Shown here: in pieces, positions 1 to 9,251 of the stretch | Layout of the letters: the number at the start of each line of letters is the position of its first letter | Numbering within the stretch: position 1 is the first letter of the stretch | Assembly (NCBI RefSeq): GCF_000238295.3 | Contig: NZ_AHCD03000032.1 | Coordinates: 154,113-218,112, forward strand | Direction of reading: 5' to 3' | DNA: 64,000 nt | From: Pseudoalteromonas rubra | GTDB lineage: Bacteria; Pseudomonadota; Gammaproteobacteria; Enterobacterales; Alteromonadaceae | Notes under the pieces: generated by a model | Told to the model about the DNA's origin: nothing | Seen by the model: the letters and a program-made list of their open reading frames with translations, nothing else | Database searches by the model: none | Program-made: the position numbers and the translations under genes

Positions 1-1
1 A

Positions 2-184
2 GCACAGCTTAACGGGGTGAAACACGTCAGACAATCTCAGCCGGATGAATTTGTTATCGAATATGATACCAGCCATAAGGCGCTGGATATTGCATTGCTG
101 GAGCTTTGTCATCATCAGGGCTGGACTTATAAGCAGCTAATTAATGGCAATACCCTGGAAAATGAGCTGTTCACGGCACCCTAG
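2..184 (+). CDS. ABC transporter ATP-binding protein, C-terminal end (partial)
   Basis: The window opens inside a reading frame of 60 codons ending at TAG 182-184. The visible tail has the look of the small C-terminal domain of GldA/CcmA-type ABC ATPases: a V-x-x-V segment, a short strand (FVIEYD), a helix (ALDIALLEL), then a 'TLENELF' end like the 'sLEdvF' motif closing that family. The Walker motifs lie upstream of the window, so the assignment rests on the tail only. It lies 36 bp upstream of sixA on the same strand. Any other protein with a similar degenerate tail would look the same here. Confidence 0.4.
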   Translation, partial: AQLNGVKHVRQSQPDEFVIEYDTSHKALDIALLELCHHQGWTYKQLINGNTLENELFTAP

Positions 185-220
185 TCTAAACTGACAATAT
201 ACTTAGTCGTAGGGTTGTAT

Positions 221-721
221 ATGAATAAAACACTCAGGTTGATCCGACACGCCAAATCCAGCTGGCAAGAGCCTATGCAGCACGACATTGACCGGCCGCT
301 CAAACCCAAAGGAGTACGCCGGGCTCAGGCGCTGGCAAACCGGTTAGGTTCGCTGCCTGATACGCATATATTCACCAGCCCTGCTCGCCGGGCACGGGAT
401 ACTGCGCATATCTTACACGCTCAATGTCAGGTGACTCAGGCCATTGAGGAAATACAAGCACTCTATACCTTTGATGCGGTTGATTTAATGGACTGCCTGC
501 ACCTGCTGCCGGACGAATGCGATGATGTGACGATAATTGGCCACAATCCTGCCTTGACGATACTGGTAAATCATCTGAGTACACACCAGTTTGATAATAT
601 AGTGACAGCAGGTTATGTGAAACTGAATATAAGAGCTGTACAATGGCACACGTTAGCGCCAGGCATAGCCACGTTGCAACATTATATATTCAGGCCTGAA
701 AAAACACGCCAAAGTGAGTAG
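221..721 (+). CDS. sixA: SixA-type phosphohistidine phosphatase
   Basis: This 166-residue protein of the histidine phosphatase (phosphoglycerate mutase-like) superfamily begins with the RHG-type signature LIRHAKSSW, which carries the catalytic His; the second catalytic His is in the IIGHNPAL motif near residue 110. SixA removes phosphate from phosphohistidine, in E. coli from the HPt domain of ArcB and from NPr. The size matches the family (about 160). The ATG at 221 is preferred to the in-frame TTG at 215, because AGGG at 211-214 gives a proper ribosome-site spacing. It is convergent with sohB. Confidence 0.85.
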   Translation: MNKTLRLIRHAKSSWQEPMQHDIDRPLKPKGVRRAQALANRLGSLPDTHIFTSPARRARDTAHILHAQCQVTQAIEEIQALYTFDAVDLMDCLHLLPDECDDVTIIGHNPALTILVNHLSTHQFDNIVTAGYVKLNIRAVQWHTLAPGIATLQHYIFRPEKTRQSE

Positions 722-751
722 GCAATGTGCAAACCACACTGCCCTAAGCAC

Positions 752-1765
752 TTAATAGCTTGATTTTTGCCATTTAGAGAACAGACGCATCGCGCCTTTT
801 TCAAGGCTAAGACTAACACCAACGCCCAGTTTCTCAGCCAGCGATTTTTTCAGCTTAAACCGCACCTGATAAAGCTGATGAGCTTGATTTAACTCTAATA
901 ACAGATCGTCACTGGTGCGAATTTCGTCTACCAGAGCAAACTCATGCGCGTGTGTGGCCAGCCAATGCTCTCCCGTCGCCACTTTATCAATATCCATGTT
1001 CGGTCTGTTATCGCTGACAAAACGCTTGAACAAACCATGGGTATGCTCTACTTCTTCACGGAACTTTTCTCGTCCTTTATCCGTATTCTCACCAAACAGA
1101 GTCAACGTACGCTTAAACTCACCAGCGGTAATTTGCTCGTAGTCAATGTCGTTCTTTTTTAGCAGTTTATTAAAGTTAGGCATCTGAGCAATGACGCCGA
1201 TTGAACCAACAATGGCAAATGGTGCAGCGATGATTTTATCTGCCACACAGGCCATCATATAGCCCCCACTGGCAGCGATTTTATCCACACACACCGTCAG
1301 TGGCAGACCTGCGTCTTTGAAACGTTGTAGTTGTGAAGCTGCCAGCCCATAACCATGCACAACCCCTCCACCGCTCTCCAGATTAACCACGACCTGATCC
1401 TGCTTTGCGTCTGCAATGGTCAGAATAGCCGTCACTTCCTCTCTGAGATTTTCGACCTCATGAGCATCCATACTGCCGCAAAACTCAACCACAAAGACCC
1501 GCTTTTTTGTCTCAGTTGCGTGTTCTGATTGCGCCTTTTTCTGCTGCTTGAGATGGGACTTCAGCGCTTTCTTATCCAGGGTTTGTGCCAGAAACTGTTC
1601 TTTAGCCTCGTCCAGTCGTTTGGACAGATTGGTCAGCTCGATTTCACCAGACTGTGAACTCGGCTTATGGCTTGCGGCAACTATCATCGCAATAATCGCA
1701 CCTAACGCAGCGACCAAAGTCACCGCTTTAGCCAAAAATAATCCGTATTCGTATAAAAATACCAA
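752..1765 (-). CDS. sohB: SohB, inner-membrane S49 signal peptide peptidase-like protease
   Basis: This is a 337-residue protease of the SohB/SppA family. The start EYGLFLAKAVTLVAALGAI is the N-terminal membrane anchor typical of SohB. The catalytic Ser lies in KIAASGGYMMA, followed by GSIGVIA; a basic spacer separates anchor and protease core. The start is TTG at 1765, with AGGAG (1777-1773) 7 nt upstream. The open frame continues to 1831, but that extension runs back through the terminator of the preceding lipase gene, so it is not coding. Length fits SohB of E. coli (about 349). It probably degrades membrane-inserted signal peptides or short envelope peptides. Confidence 0.9.
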   Translation of the reverse strand: MVFLYEYGLFLAKAVTLVAALGAIIAMIVAASHKPSSQSGEIELTNLSKRLDEAKEQFLAQTLDKKALKSHLKQQKKAQSEHATETKKRVFVVEFCGSMDAHEVENLREEVTAILTIADAKQDQVVVNLESGGGVVHGYGLAASQLQRFKDAGLPLTVCVDKIAASGGYMMACVADKIIAAPFAIVGSIGVIAQMPNFNKLLKKNDIDYEQITAGEFKRTLTLFGENTDKGREKFREEVEHTHGLFKRFVSDNRPNMDIDKVATGEHWLATHAHEFALVDEIRTSDDLLLELNQAHQLYQVRFKLKKSLAEKLGVGVSLSLEKGAMRLFSKWQKSSY

Positions 1766-1793
1766 CTTTCTACTCCTGAAATTTAAGTAAAAA

Positions 1794-1817
1794 AAAGCCG
1801 CTAAAACAGCGGCTTTT
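1794..1817 (-). terminator. Rho-independent terminator of the lipase gene
   Basis: The inverted repeat AAGCCGCT/AGCGGCTT around a short AAAAC loop is flanked by A/T runs on both sides. On the minus strand it follows the lipase stop at 1838 and ends in a U-run. It sits between the lipase gene and the sohB start, separating the two transcription units. Confidence 0.8.
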
Positions 1818-1837
1818 TCATAATCTCTCAAATGCGA

Positions 1838-4258
1838 CTATTTTGCAATAACAGCATCATTGGTGATTGGTAACATCAGGCCTTTTGAAGCAAGGAAAGT
1901 CGCCAGTTGCTGCTGGATTTCCATGGTCGCTGCAGCATGACCTTCTGCTGTGCCACCCGAATGCTCGTCAAAGCTGGTAGTCAACAGCGAGCTGTGATGT
2001 CCCTGACTAAAGCGCACAACATAGCTACCCGCTGTGCCGTCGGTTGACGTTTGCGTTTCGCTCACAGGCGTCAGCCCCATTACAGCTGCCATTGGCAAGC
2101 TACCTGACAACGGATTGCTTTGCGTTGAAGGTGGGATCACCTGGTCTTCTTTATTGCCATTCTCGCCACCCACAACAACACCCATGTAGATAGGTGTGCC
2201 CAACGCATTTACCGCGCCAGCATAGTTGAGCGGATCAGCGCTACCCAGCACGCTTTGTGCTGCGTAAGCGAATTGGGTTACGGTTGCATCAATTGCTCCG
2301 AGTGAGACGGTATCACCGTTCGCCTCTAGCTGTGCAGTAAAGGTTGAATATGCACAGTTTGCAAACGCGCCGGCATCAGTTGCAAACTGGCCGCAATCTG
2401 CGATAGCACCTTCCCCCAGATAAGCATTAAACTGTTTTGATACAGCCAAATCTGTTGCCGCAGACAAGACCGCGCTTTTCACCACAGGACCGAATGAAGC
2501 AGATTCCACCAGGAAGTTTGCAATGCCCGAACCGCCGCTTGATAAGGCGCCCGCTTTCACGTTAAACAAGGCGTCAACCTGCTCATCCAGCGGTGTATTA
2601 GCCAACGCGATGAAGCTAGGCCCAACAACCGACCCCAAAGAGTGGCCAATAAAGCTCACATCCTGCGTATTGAACAGCAAAGGAACCGCCGTCGCCTGAT
2701 TGATGAAATTCAGACCAAGACGCAGGCCCAGCAGGTCAGCTGTTGACTGACGCAGGTTATCACGTGCAACCAACAGGGATTGCAGGTTCATATAGTGAAG
2801 TACACTCTTCGTTGACGCGTTGAAATCAACCTCGCCATCGCCGTCTACATCAATACCACGGTCACCATGCAATGGATGGTCAATTGCAACCGTTGCAAAA
2901 CCAGCCTGAGTCAACGCCAGCGTCAGACCCAGCATGTCTTCTTTCTTGCTGGTGATACCATGTTGCATAATAATAACCGGCCAGCCAGTTTCTGGGCGGT
3001 TTGTTTCGTCCGCAGGCATAGTGATCTGGACCGGAATATTATTCGCGCCCAGCGCTTTTGGAATTGGATTATATTTGCTGACAAACTTATGCTGATCCAG
3101 CCCTAAGTCTCGCAAACGACCTTCAGATAACGCATTACAAAGTGTATCGTTACCTTCTCTTAGCTCAGGTGTGCCACCTGTTGCCTGAATATAGCCGGCA
3201 ACCGCTGCGGCGTTATCACACTGTGCCTGCCAGTAGGTATCTGCCAGCGCTGCGTCATCTTTCGTTTGCGGCTCGCCCAGGTAACGCGGCAAAACAATAT
3301 TACCTTGCAAGTATCTTACAGAGCGGAACAAAGGACGAATCTCGTCAGACAATGGGAGGCCCGGTAAATCGGCAACCGTCAAGCCATCAGCAGGCTGCTG
3401 GCCAACGCTTAATACAGGTCTTTGCTCGGTAGTCAAAGACGCAGCCAGCAACTGCTTCACGGCACCCATGACTTCAAAAGTCGAGTGTGTTGTCATTGCA
3501 GCTGAATAAATGATTTCTTCACTGGTCACGGTGCCCAGCGATGTCACCGCACTCTCATAGCTACGCACTACCGCTTGCAAGCCTTTTTGTGCAGGTGTTA
3601 CCAAAGGCGCTTCTTGCTTAAGCAAGGTATAAGAGGAAGAAGGCGCGACACTGCCCGAGCTGTCTTTCAGGCTCGTTGTTAACACTGTGATATAAGTTGT
3701 CGCCGATTTTAGTGGCTTCACAGGAATAACATTAATGCTTTTACCATCTGCACCTAACTGAGCAATAAAATCACCAGTTGGGCCAAAGGTCAGCTCAGCG
3801 ACCCCTTTACAGGCAATCCCGGCAGGCACAGTTGCACAATCCTGGTCAGTCAGGCTGGCGCCCATAACTACTTCAAAAATTCTCACAGCACCGGGCGTTG
3901 CGACACTCGCCGCATCAATTTCAACACCGGGTGGCACAGTTAAATCAATTGCAAATGGCATTTGCGTTGACCAACCATCCAGTGCACCTAACGCCAGTGA
4001 AGGATCAGCATAGTTTGCACGCTGTATTTTAACAGAGCCGTCATCGTTCAGTTCACCTGGAATATTCAGCGTGCCATCTTTCGTGCCGTTAAACAGCAGG
4101 TCATTAGGCACCGAAATCACCCCATTGGCAGGGTCGAATTTGATCGAGGCGCTGGGTGTTACAGCTGTGCTTTCTTGTTTTACATCTTCAAGGGTTTCAC
4201 CGCCACCACAACCAGCTAAGGCTGCAGAAACCGCGAGTGAGAGTAGCATTTTTTTCAT
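1838..4258 (-). CDS. Outer-membrane lipoprotein lipase, Pla-1/cef (VolA) family
   Basis: This 806-residue predicted lipoprotein has the signal peptide MKKMLLSLAVSAALAGC, with lipobox LAGC and acylated Cys17. The N-terminal half resembles the bacterial virulence-factor lipase N-terminal domain (FDPANGVISVPNDLLFNG, TYWQAQC). The C-terminal half is an alpha/beta hydrolase: oxyanion region IIMQHGITSKKEDML and nucleophile elbow FIGHSLGS. Members of this family (Aeromonas Pla-1, Vibrio VolA) are surface lysophospholipases or lipases that free fatty acids for uptake. The ATG has GGAG 9 nt upstream. It is monocistronic, ending at the terminator at 1794-1817. Confidence 0.85.
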   Translation of the reverse strand: MKKMLLSLAVSAALAGCGGGETLEDVKQESTAVTPSASIKFDPANGVISVPNDLLFNGTKDGTLNIPGELNDDGSVKIQRANYADPSLALGALDGWSTQMPFAIDLTVPPGVEIDAASVATPGAVRIFEVVMGASLTDQDCATVPAGIACKGVAELTFGPTGDFIAQLGADGKSINVIPVKPLKSATTYITVLTTSLKDSSGSVAPSSSYTLLKQEAPLVTPAQKGLQAVVRSYESAVTSLGTVTSEEIIYSAAMTTHSTFEVMGAVKQLLAASLTTEQRPVLSVGQQPADGLTVADLPGLPLSDEIRPLFRSVRYLQGNIVLPRYLGEPQTKDDAALADTYWQAQCDNAAAVAGYIQATGGTPELREGNDTLCNALSEGRLRDLGLDQHKFVSKYNPIPKALGANNIPVQITMPADETNRPETGWPVIIMQHGITSKKEDMLGLTLALTQAGFATVAIDHPLHGDRGIDVDGDGEVDFNASTKSVLHYMNLQSLLVARDNLRQSTADLLGLRLGLNFINQATAVPLLFNTQDVSFIGHSLGSVVGPSFIALANTPLDEQVDALFNVKAGALSSGGSGIANFLVESASFGPVVKSAVLSAATDLAVSKQFNAYLGEGAIADCGQFATDAGAFANCAYSTFTAQLEANGDTVSLGAIDATVTQFAYAAQSVLGSADPLNYAGAVNALGTPIYMGVVVGGENGNKEDQVIPPSTQSNPLSGSLPMAAVMGLTPVSETQTSTDGTAGSYVVRFSQGHHSSLLTTSFDEHSGGTAEGHAAATMEIQQQLATFLASKGLMLPITNDAVIAK

Positions 4259-4527
4259 TTATTTGGCTCCGACATAATCTTATTATTATTCTTAGCCCTG
4301 AATTCAACTTAACTGCTTAATTTAGCTGATAAATTGACCGATCAGAGAATATTTAGTTAAAACCTTTGCAAAAAGGTACTTAAAGGTAAATCTGCTTTTA
4401 ATAAGACATTAGACCAGTTTAAGTTAACGCAAAGTGTAGCGTTTCGCCAGCCATATTTACAATAAATTCGATAACTTGGCTGTGGTATGTGGTAAAATAT
4501 GCTGAAAATTTAGCTCAGAGGTTCAAA

Positions 4528-5271
4528 ATGCATACTTATCAAGCAGCTGAGAATGCTTTAGAAAACAAAGTGATTTTGGTCACTGGTGCAGGCGATGGCA
4601 TTGGCCGTGTTGCTGCACTGACCTATGCCAAACATGGTGCAACGGTTATTTTGCTAGGTAAAACCACCAGCAAACTAGAATGTGTTTATGACGAAATCGT
4701 CGCCGCAGGTTATCCAAAGCCTGCCATCGTGCCTTTAGACCTAAAAGGTGCCACAAAACAACACTACCGCGATCTTGCCGCCACTATCGAACAACAATTT
4801 GGCAAGCTTGACGGACTACTGAACAATGCCTCTATATTAGGTGCATTGGGTCCGCTGGAACACTTTTGTGTGTCCACATTCGAAAACATCATGAAGGTCA
4901 ATGTTACTGCGCAAGCAATGATCACTAAATACCTGTTCCCTGTCATGCGTAAAGCCCCCAGTGCGTCTATTATCTTCACGTCATCCGGCGTTGGTCGTCA
5001 GGGTCGTGAGTTTTGGGGAGCCTATGCCATTTCTAAGTTCGCCACTGAAGGGATGATGCAAACGTGGGCCGCAGAAGTGGGCAAAACCAACATTCGCATA
5101 AACTGCATCAACCCAGGAGCCACGCGTACAGGCATGCGCGCCACAGCCTACCCGGGTGAAGACAAAGATAAACTAAAAACACCTGAAGAATTGATGCCAA
5201 CTTATCTTTATCTGATGTCCGATGACTCGGCAGAGGTAAATGGCCAGTCACTCGACGCACAGGTAAAATAA
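4528..5271 (+). CDS. yciK: YciK-type short-chain dehydrogenase/reductase
   Basis: This 247-residue Rossmann-fold oxidoreductase shows the cofactor motif TGAGDGIGR, the NNAS motif (LLNNASILG) and the catalytic Ser...YxxxK set (FTSSGVG...YAISKFA). It matches YciK of enterobacteria in length and N-terminus; its substrate is unknown. The start at 4528 is chosen over the upstream GTG at 4489 because AGAGG at 4517-4521 is well spaced and because YciK proteins begin near this point. The gene faces rluB across a perfect bidirectional terminator, a position also kept in other gammaproteobacteria. Confidence 0.85.
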   Translation: MHTYQAAENALENKVILVTGAGDGIGRVAALTYAKHGATVILLGKTTSKLECVYDEIVAAGYPKPAIVPLDLKGATKQHYRDLAATIEQQFGKLDGLLNNASILGALGPLEHFCVSTFENIMKVNVTAQAMITKYLFPVMRKAPSASIIFTSSGVGRQGREFWGAYAISKFATEGMMQTWAAEVGKTNIRINCINPGATRTGMRATAYPGEDKDKLKTPEELMPTYLYLMSDDSAEVNGQSLDAQVK

Positions 5272-5311
5272 AGACATAAAAAAAGCCGCATTAGCGGCTT
5301 TTTTTATGTCT
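5272..5311. terminator. Bidirectional terminator between yciK and rluB
   Basis: A perfect 18-bp inverted repeat (arm AGACATAAAAAAAGCCGC, loop ATTA) holds A7 and T7 runs inside its arms, so both strands read as a GC hairpin followed by a U-tract. It serves yciK on the plus strand and rluB on the minus strand. Confidence 0.92.
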
Positions 5312-5312
5312 G

Positions 5313-6173
5313 TTAACGACGTTTGCTCTGCTTGAGACGCTGATTATGCTTGCTCACCGCCTTGCGAATACGGTTGATCTTAGCACGTTTGTCTTTACGT
5401 TTTTCAGGCATCACCGACAGCTTAGTTTGCGTTTCAGGACGCATGCCGACAGATTTACGAAGGTAATTCACATCTTCCAGCTTGAGTTCTTCCCAGCCGC
5501 CCTGAGGCAGTCGCTTGCCCAACTCTAACTTGCCGTAGCGAATACGGATAAGGCGTGATACTTCAAGCTCCTGAGACTGCCATAAACGACGCACTTCGCG
5601 ATTACGACCTTCAGTCAGAGTGACATTAAACCACTTGTTCAGGCCTTCACCACCGCGTGGCGCCAGCTTCAGGAATTTCGCTGGACCATCTTCCAGTTCG
5701 ACCCCTTTTTTCAGGTTGCGCAGGTGTTCGTTGGTTACATCACCAAATACGCGTACCGAGTATTCGCGCTCTACTTCATATTTGGGGTGCATCAGCCGGT
5801 TGGCCAGTTCACCATCATTGGTGAACAACAACAAACCCGATGTATTGACATCCAGTCGGCCGATGGCAATCCAGCGATCGCCTTCAATACGCGGCAGACG
5901 ATCAAACACAGTGCGACGCCCTTCCGGGTCTTTACGCGTACACAACTCGCCCTCTGGCTTGTGGTACATCAAGACACGGCAGATCCGATCATCCTGCTGT
6001 TCTACTTTTACGATATGCCCATCGACCCGGATAACCGCATTTTCCTCAACACGATCACCCAGTCTGGCCACCTTGCCATCAACACTAACACGGTTGCTTT
6101 CGATGTATTTTTCCATTTCACGACGCGAGCCAACGCCAGCGCGTGCTAAAACTTTTTGTAACTTCTCACTCAT
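5313..6173 (-). CDS. rluB: 23S rRNA pseudouridine(2605) synthase RluB
   Basis: This 286-residue RsuA-family pseudouridine synthase carries an N-terminal S4 RNA-binding domain (KLQKVLARAGVGSRREMEKYI), the catalytic motif GRLDVNTSGLLLFTNDG with the nucleophile Asp, and the EGRNREVRRLW motif. A basic tail of about 40 residues (KRKDKRAKINRIRKA...) is typical of RluB. The start ATG overlaps the scpB stop by 4 nt (ATGA), which implies translational coupling. It modifies U2605 of 23S rRNA. It is the last gene of the rnm-yciO-scpA-scpB-rluB operon. Confidence 0.92.
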   Translation of the reverse strand: MSEKLQKVLARAGVGSRREMEKYIESNRVSVDGKVARLGDRVEENAVIRVDGHIVKVEQQDDRICRVLMYHKPEGELCTRKDPEGRRTVFDRLPRIEGDRWIAIGRLDVNTSGLLLFTNDGELANRLMHPKYEVEREYSVRVFGDVTNEHLRNLKKGVELEDGPAKFLKLAPRGGEGLNKWFNVTLTEGRNREVRRLWQSQELEVSRLIRIRYGKLELGKRLPQGGWEELKLEDVNYLRKSVGMRPETQTKLSVMPEKRKDKRAKINRIRKAVSKHNQRLKQSKRR

Positions 6174-6757
6174 TCTGATGGTTCTCTCACAGAAGGATCA
6201 TCTAACATCTGATCTAGCTTTTCGCCCTGTTGGGAAGGCAGCTCAGGGAGCATATCCAATCCATTAAGCGAAAAGTAGTCTAAAAATTGTTTCGTTGTTG
6301 CATACAGTGCAGGTTTACCCGGCACTTCTTTATAGCCCACTATCTTTATCCATTGTCGCTCTAACAGGCTTTTGATGATATTAGAGCTGACCGTCACACC
6401 CCGCACCTGCTCAATCTCGCCCCGGGTTATGGGTTGACGATAAGCGATCAGTGCCAATGTTTCGAGCGTCGCACGAGAATACTTTGGCGCTTTTTCCTGC
6501 CACAGATTGCTAAGCCAGGGGCTTAAGCTGGCACAGGCCTGAAAACGGTAACCCGTTCCGACTTCAACCAGTTTGACACCGCGAGTTTGATAATGCTCGC
6601 TCAAGGTATCCAGCGCCTGTCGGAGGCGGACATCTGATACATGAATATCCTGCAAAACAGTTTCTTTCAGTTGTTTGCGAGACAAAGGCTTATCGGCAAC
6701 GAATATGGCTGCTTCAACCAATTCAACCAATTGTTCATCACTGATACGACGTTTCAT
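6170..6757 (-). CDS. scpB: Segregation and condensation protein ScpB
   Basis: This 195-residue ScpB consists of two winged-helix domains; recognisable motifs are LVEAAIFVADKPLS near the N-terminus and SRATLETLALIAYRQPITRGEIEQVRG in the second half. ScpB dimers bind the kleisin ScpA and, with SMC, form a chromosome-organising complex. Gammaproteobacteria with ScpAB instead of MukBEF include Pseudoalteromonas and Shewanella. The gene follows scpA after 50 bp and overlaps rluB by 4 nt. Confidence 0.92.
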   Translation of the reverse strand: MKRRISDEQLVELVEAAIFVADKPLSRKQLKETVLQDIHVSDVRLRQALDTLSEHYQTRGVKLVEVGTGYRFQACASLSPWLSNLWQEKAPKYSRATLETLALIAYRQPITRGEIEQVRGVTVSSNIIKSLLERQWIKIVGYKEVPGKPALYATTKQFLDYFSLNGLDMLPELPSQQGEKLDQMLDDPSVREPSE

Positions 6758-6807
6758 GCAAGTAGGATAAGGCTAGTCTAAAGCGGCGTATTATGACAGA
6801 GCCCGCG

Positions 6808-7623
6808 TCACTCGTGTAGCTTTAATGACAAATAAATTGCACTGGCGGGCGTACCCGCGGGAGTCACCTGCAAGCAGTTAATCAATTGCTCCTTCAATAA
6901 CTCAAGCATAGCGATAAATGTGACCACCACACCACTGCGCCCCTCTGACAAAGTAAATAAACGTGTAAACTCAACCGGCTCGGTATGTTCAGATAAAAAC
7001 TGAAGGATTGCGGCCATGCGCTCACGAGTAGATAACACTTCGGCACTGATCTGATGATGTTCAAAGGTTTTTGCCCGTGCCATCACATCACTCAGGGCCA
7101 GAAGCAGCTCGGCCATCTCAATGTCGGGTAGTCGGGTTTGTGGTTCTTCTGATTCTTCCATCAGTGCACGGGCAACAAAAATTTCCCGATCTACGCGGGG
7201 GATCTGGTCCAGATTCTCAGCCGCTTTTTTAAATTGCTCATACTCCTGAAGCCGTCTGACCAATTCTGCACGCGGATCTTCCTCATCTTCCAGTTCTTCG
7301 TGGACTGGCAACAATAACCGCGATTTAATCTGTGCCAGTAAGGCCGCCATAACCAGATACTCACCGGCCAGCTCCAGCTGCATATCCTGCATCATCTCCA
7401 CATACTTAACGTATTGCTGCGTGATACTCAGTATCGGTAACTCAAGGATGTCCAGCTTGTGGCGTTTAATGAGATACAACAACAGATCGAGCGGCCCCTC
7501 GAAAGTCTCCAGTATGACTTCCAGTGCATCCGGAGGAATGTACAGATCCTCCGGCTTTTCCAATACCGCTTCACCATGTAAAAATGCCAGTGGCAATTTT
7601 TGCTGGGCGCTCTGATCAGGCAT
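6808..7623 (-). CDS. scpA: Segregation and condensation protein ScpA
   Basis: This 271-residue kleisin shows the ScpA signature FEGPLDLLLYLIKRHKLDILELPI and AGEYLVMAALLAQIKSRLLLP in the N-terminal SMC-neck-binding part, and a C-terminal winged-helix region (FLSEHTEPVEFTRLF). It bridges SMC heads with ScpB for chromosome condensation and segregation. The ATG lies 2 nt after the yciO stop, so the two are probably cotranslated. Confidence 0.92.
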   Translation of the reverse strand: MPDQSAQQKLPLAFLHGEAVLEKPEDLYIPPDALEVILETFEGPLDLLLYLIKRHKLDILELPILSITQQYVKYVEMMQDMQLELAGEYLVMAALLAQIKSRLLLPVHEELEDEEDPRAELVRRLQEYEQFKKAAENLDQIPRVDREIFVARALMEESEEPQTRLPDIEMAELLLALSDVMARAKTFEHHQISAEVLSTRERMAAILQFLSEHTEPVEFTRLFTLSEGRSGVVVTFIAMLELLKEQLINCLQVTPAGTPASAIYLSLKLHE

Positions 7624-7625
7624 GA

Positions 7626-8246
7626 TTATTCAAACTGGGTTGTATCGCCGCAACCACGGCGCAGGATCACCACTTCGTCGTCGGACATATCAATCACTGT
7701 CGTCGCCTGCTCTACCAGATACCCACCGTGAATGATCAGGTCAACGTGCTTTTCCAGACGCAGGCGAATGTCGTCCGGGTCCGATTCGGTAAATTGCTCA
7801 TCTGGCAAAATTAACGAGCAAGACATCAAGGGCTCGCCCAATTCGGTTAATAGAGCAGCCGTGATCGGATGTTCTGTCACCCGGATCCCGATGGTTTTTT
7901 TCTTCTCATTAAGCAATCGTCTGGGGACTTCTTTGGTCCCTTTGAGAATAAACGTATAAGGGCCCGGCGTATTGTTTTTGATCATCCGGAACATTTGATT
8001 GTCTACACGCGCATAAGTCGAAAGCTCAGATAAATCACGACACATCAGCGTAAAGTTATGATGCTTCTCAATACCGCGAATACGCTCAATACGCTCTTTA
8101 GCCTGCTTATTACCCAAGCTACACCCAATGGCGTATCCTGAATCGGTTGGATATACGATTACGCCACCTTGCTGAATAATGTCAACGGCCTGACGGATCA
8201 GACGACCTTGTGGATTATCAGGATGGATATGGAAAAATTGGCTCAC
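7626..8246 (-). CDS. yciO: YciO, Sua5/YrdC-family protein
   Basis: This protein of 206 residues is the same length as YciO of E. coli and starts similarly (SQFFHIHPDNPQGRLI). Features of the Sua5/YrdC fold are GGVIVYPTDSGYAIGC, RGIEKHHNFTLMCRDLSELS and PGPYTFILKGTKEVPRRL. YrdC/Sua5 enzymes make threonylcarbamoyl-AMP for tRNA t6A; the role of the YciO branch is not settled. GTG at 8246 is the start: AGGAG lies 7 nt upstream and it begins 4 nt after the rnm stop. The open frame runs to 8384, but that part overlaps rnm and is not conserved. Confidence 0.88.
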   Translation of the reverse strand: MSQFFHIHPDNPQGRLIRQAVDIIQQGGVIVYPTDSGYAIGCSLGNKQAKERIERIRGIEKHHNFTLMCRDLSELSTYARVDNQMFRMIKNNTPGPYTFILKGTKEVPRRLLNEKKKTIGIRVTEHPITAALLTELGEPLMSCSLILPDEQFTESDPDDIRLRLEKHVDLIIHGGYLVEQATTVIDMSDDEVVILRRGCGDTTQFE

Positions 8247-8250
8247 GCTG

Positions 8251-9096
8251 TCACTCCTCTGTCGCGCCCCAGAACTGCCAAACACCTTGGCAATCTTTTG
8301 GTAAGTATAGGTTTTTTCCAAGATCCAACCAGTTCGTTGGATAATGAAAGTCAGATCCCTGACTGGCCAGTAAGTTAAACTCACGACTTAACTGCCCCAG
8401 AAACTGTCGCTCTGATGGTGCCTGTTGTGGCTGTGCGACCTCCATTGCCTTTCCGCCCGCAGCACTAAATTCACTCAGTAGCTTTCTGAGCCACTTATTC
8501 GACATCTGATAACGGCCAGGGTGCGCCAGCACGCTCACGCCGCCAGCCTGATGGATCGCGTCTATCGCCTCACCCATGCTGCACCAGCTGCTCGGCACAT
8601 ACCCAATTTTGTTGCGGCCAAGAAACTTTTTAAACACACCCTGAATATTTTTGGCGACCCCTCGGTCTACCAGCGCTTTGGCAAAATGCGCACGAGTAAT
8701 TTCAGCGTTCTCAGCCAGGATTTGTGCCTGTTCATAAATACCCTCATAGCCGCGCTTAGCCAGCCGAGCACCAATTTCTTTAGCACGTTCACGACGTTTT
8801 TGCTGTTGACTGGCAAGTAAGGCGTTCAGAGCGGAGTTCGACTCATCTATATTCAAACCCACAATGTGTATTTCAAAGCTCTCCCACTTGGTTGAAATCT
8901 CAACCCCGGAGATGAGCGACAGTGGCAACTGTTGATCAGTGATGTACGCCCGAGCAGGAGCAAGACCTGCGGTGGTATCGTGATCTGTAATGGCAAGTAC
9001 GTCCACACCTCTTTCGGTTGCTCGTTCAAGCAAGGCACCGACTGCCAAACGACCATCCGAAAAAGTACTGTGACTGTGTAAGTCGTATTTTATCAA
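8251..9096 (-). CDS. rnm: RNase AM (YciV/TrpH), PHP-domain 5'-3' exoribonuclease
   Basis: This 281-residue PHP-domain phosphoesterase has metal-binding motifs DLHSHSTFSDG, ITDHDT, SGVEIST, LAHPGRY and GSDFH. The family (E. coli YciV, formerly TrpH) trims the 5' ends of 5S, 16S and 23S rRNA precursors and hydrolyses 3',5'-bisphosphonucleotides. The start appears to be TTG at 9096: the ATG a few bases upstream is out of frame and soon meets a stop, and MIKYDLHSHS aligns with the family start. It heads the leftward operon and is divergent from the trp operon. Confidence 0.88.
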   Translation of the reverse strand: MIKYDLHSHSTFSDGRLAVGALLERATERGVDVLAITDHDTTAGLAPARAYITDQQLPLSLISGVEISTKWESFEIHIVGLNIDESNSALNALLASQQQKRRERAKEIGARLAKRGYEGIYEQAQILAENAEITRAHFAKALVDRGVAKNIQGVFKKFLGRNKIGYVPSSWCSMGEAIDAIHQAGGVSVLAHPGRYQMSNKWLRKLLSEFSAAGGKAMEVAQPQQAPSERQFLGQLSREFNLLASQGSDFHYPTNWLDLGKNLYLPKDCQGVWQFWGATEE

Positions 9097-9251
9097 ACTC
9101 TCATAACCTTCTAAAAAAATGCAGATTTTAGTATACCATGTTGTTTACTTCTACGGGCGGTTATCTGACACACTAAACAGTGATAATGCAGCAAACAGCT
9201 AGGCCAAAATAACCATTTTTGGGAACTGGCCGCATTTTTTCCAATTTGACC

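Noticed and set aside
1766..1831. Longer N-terminus for SohB starting at 1831
   Set aside because: The extension would be translated from the terminator hairpin of the upstream gene, and TTG 1765 has an ideal ribosome site and matches the family start.
5620..6267. 215-residue frame on the plus strand opposite rluB/scpB
   Set aside because: It is an antisense shadow of well-supported genes: no ribosome site, low-complexity Ser/Arg-rich product and no family resemblance.
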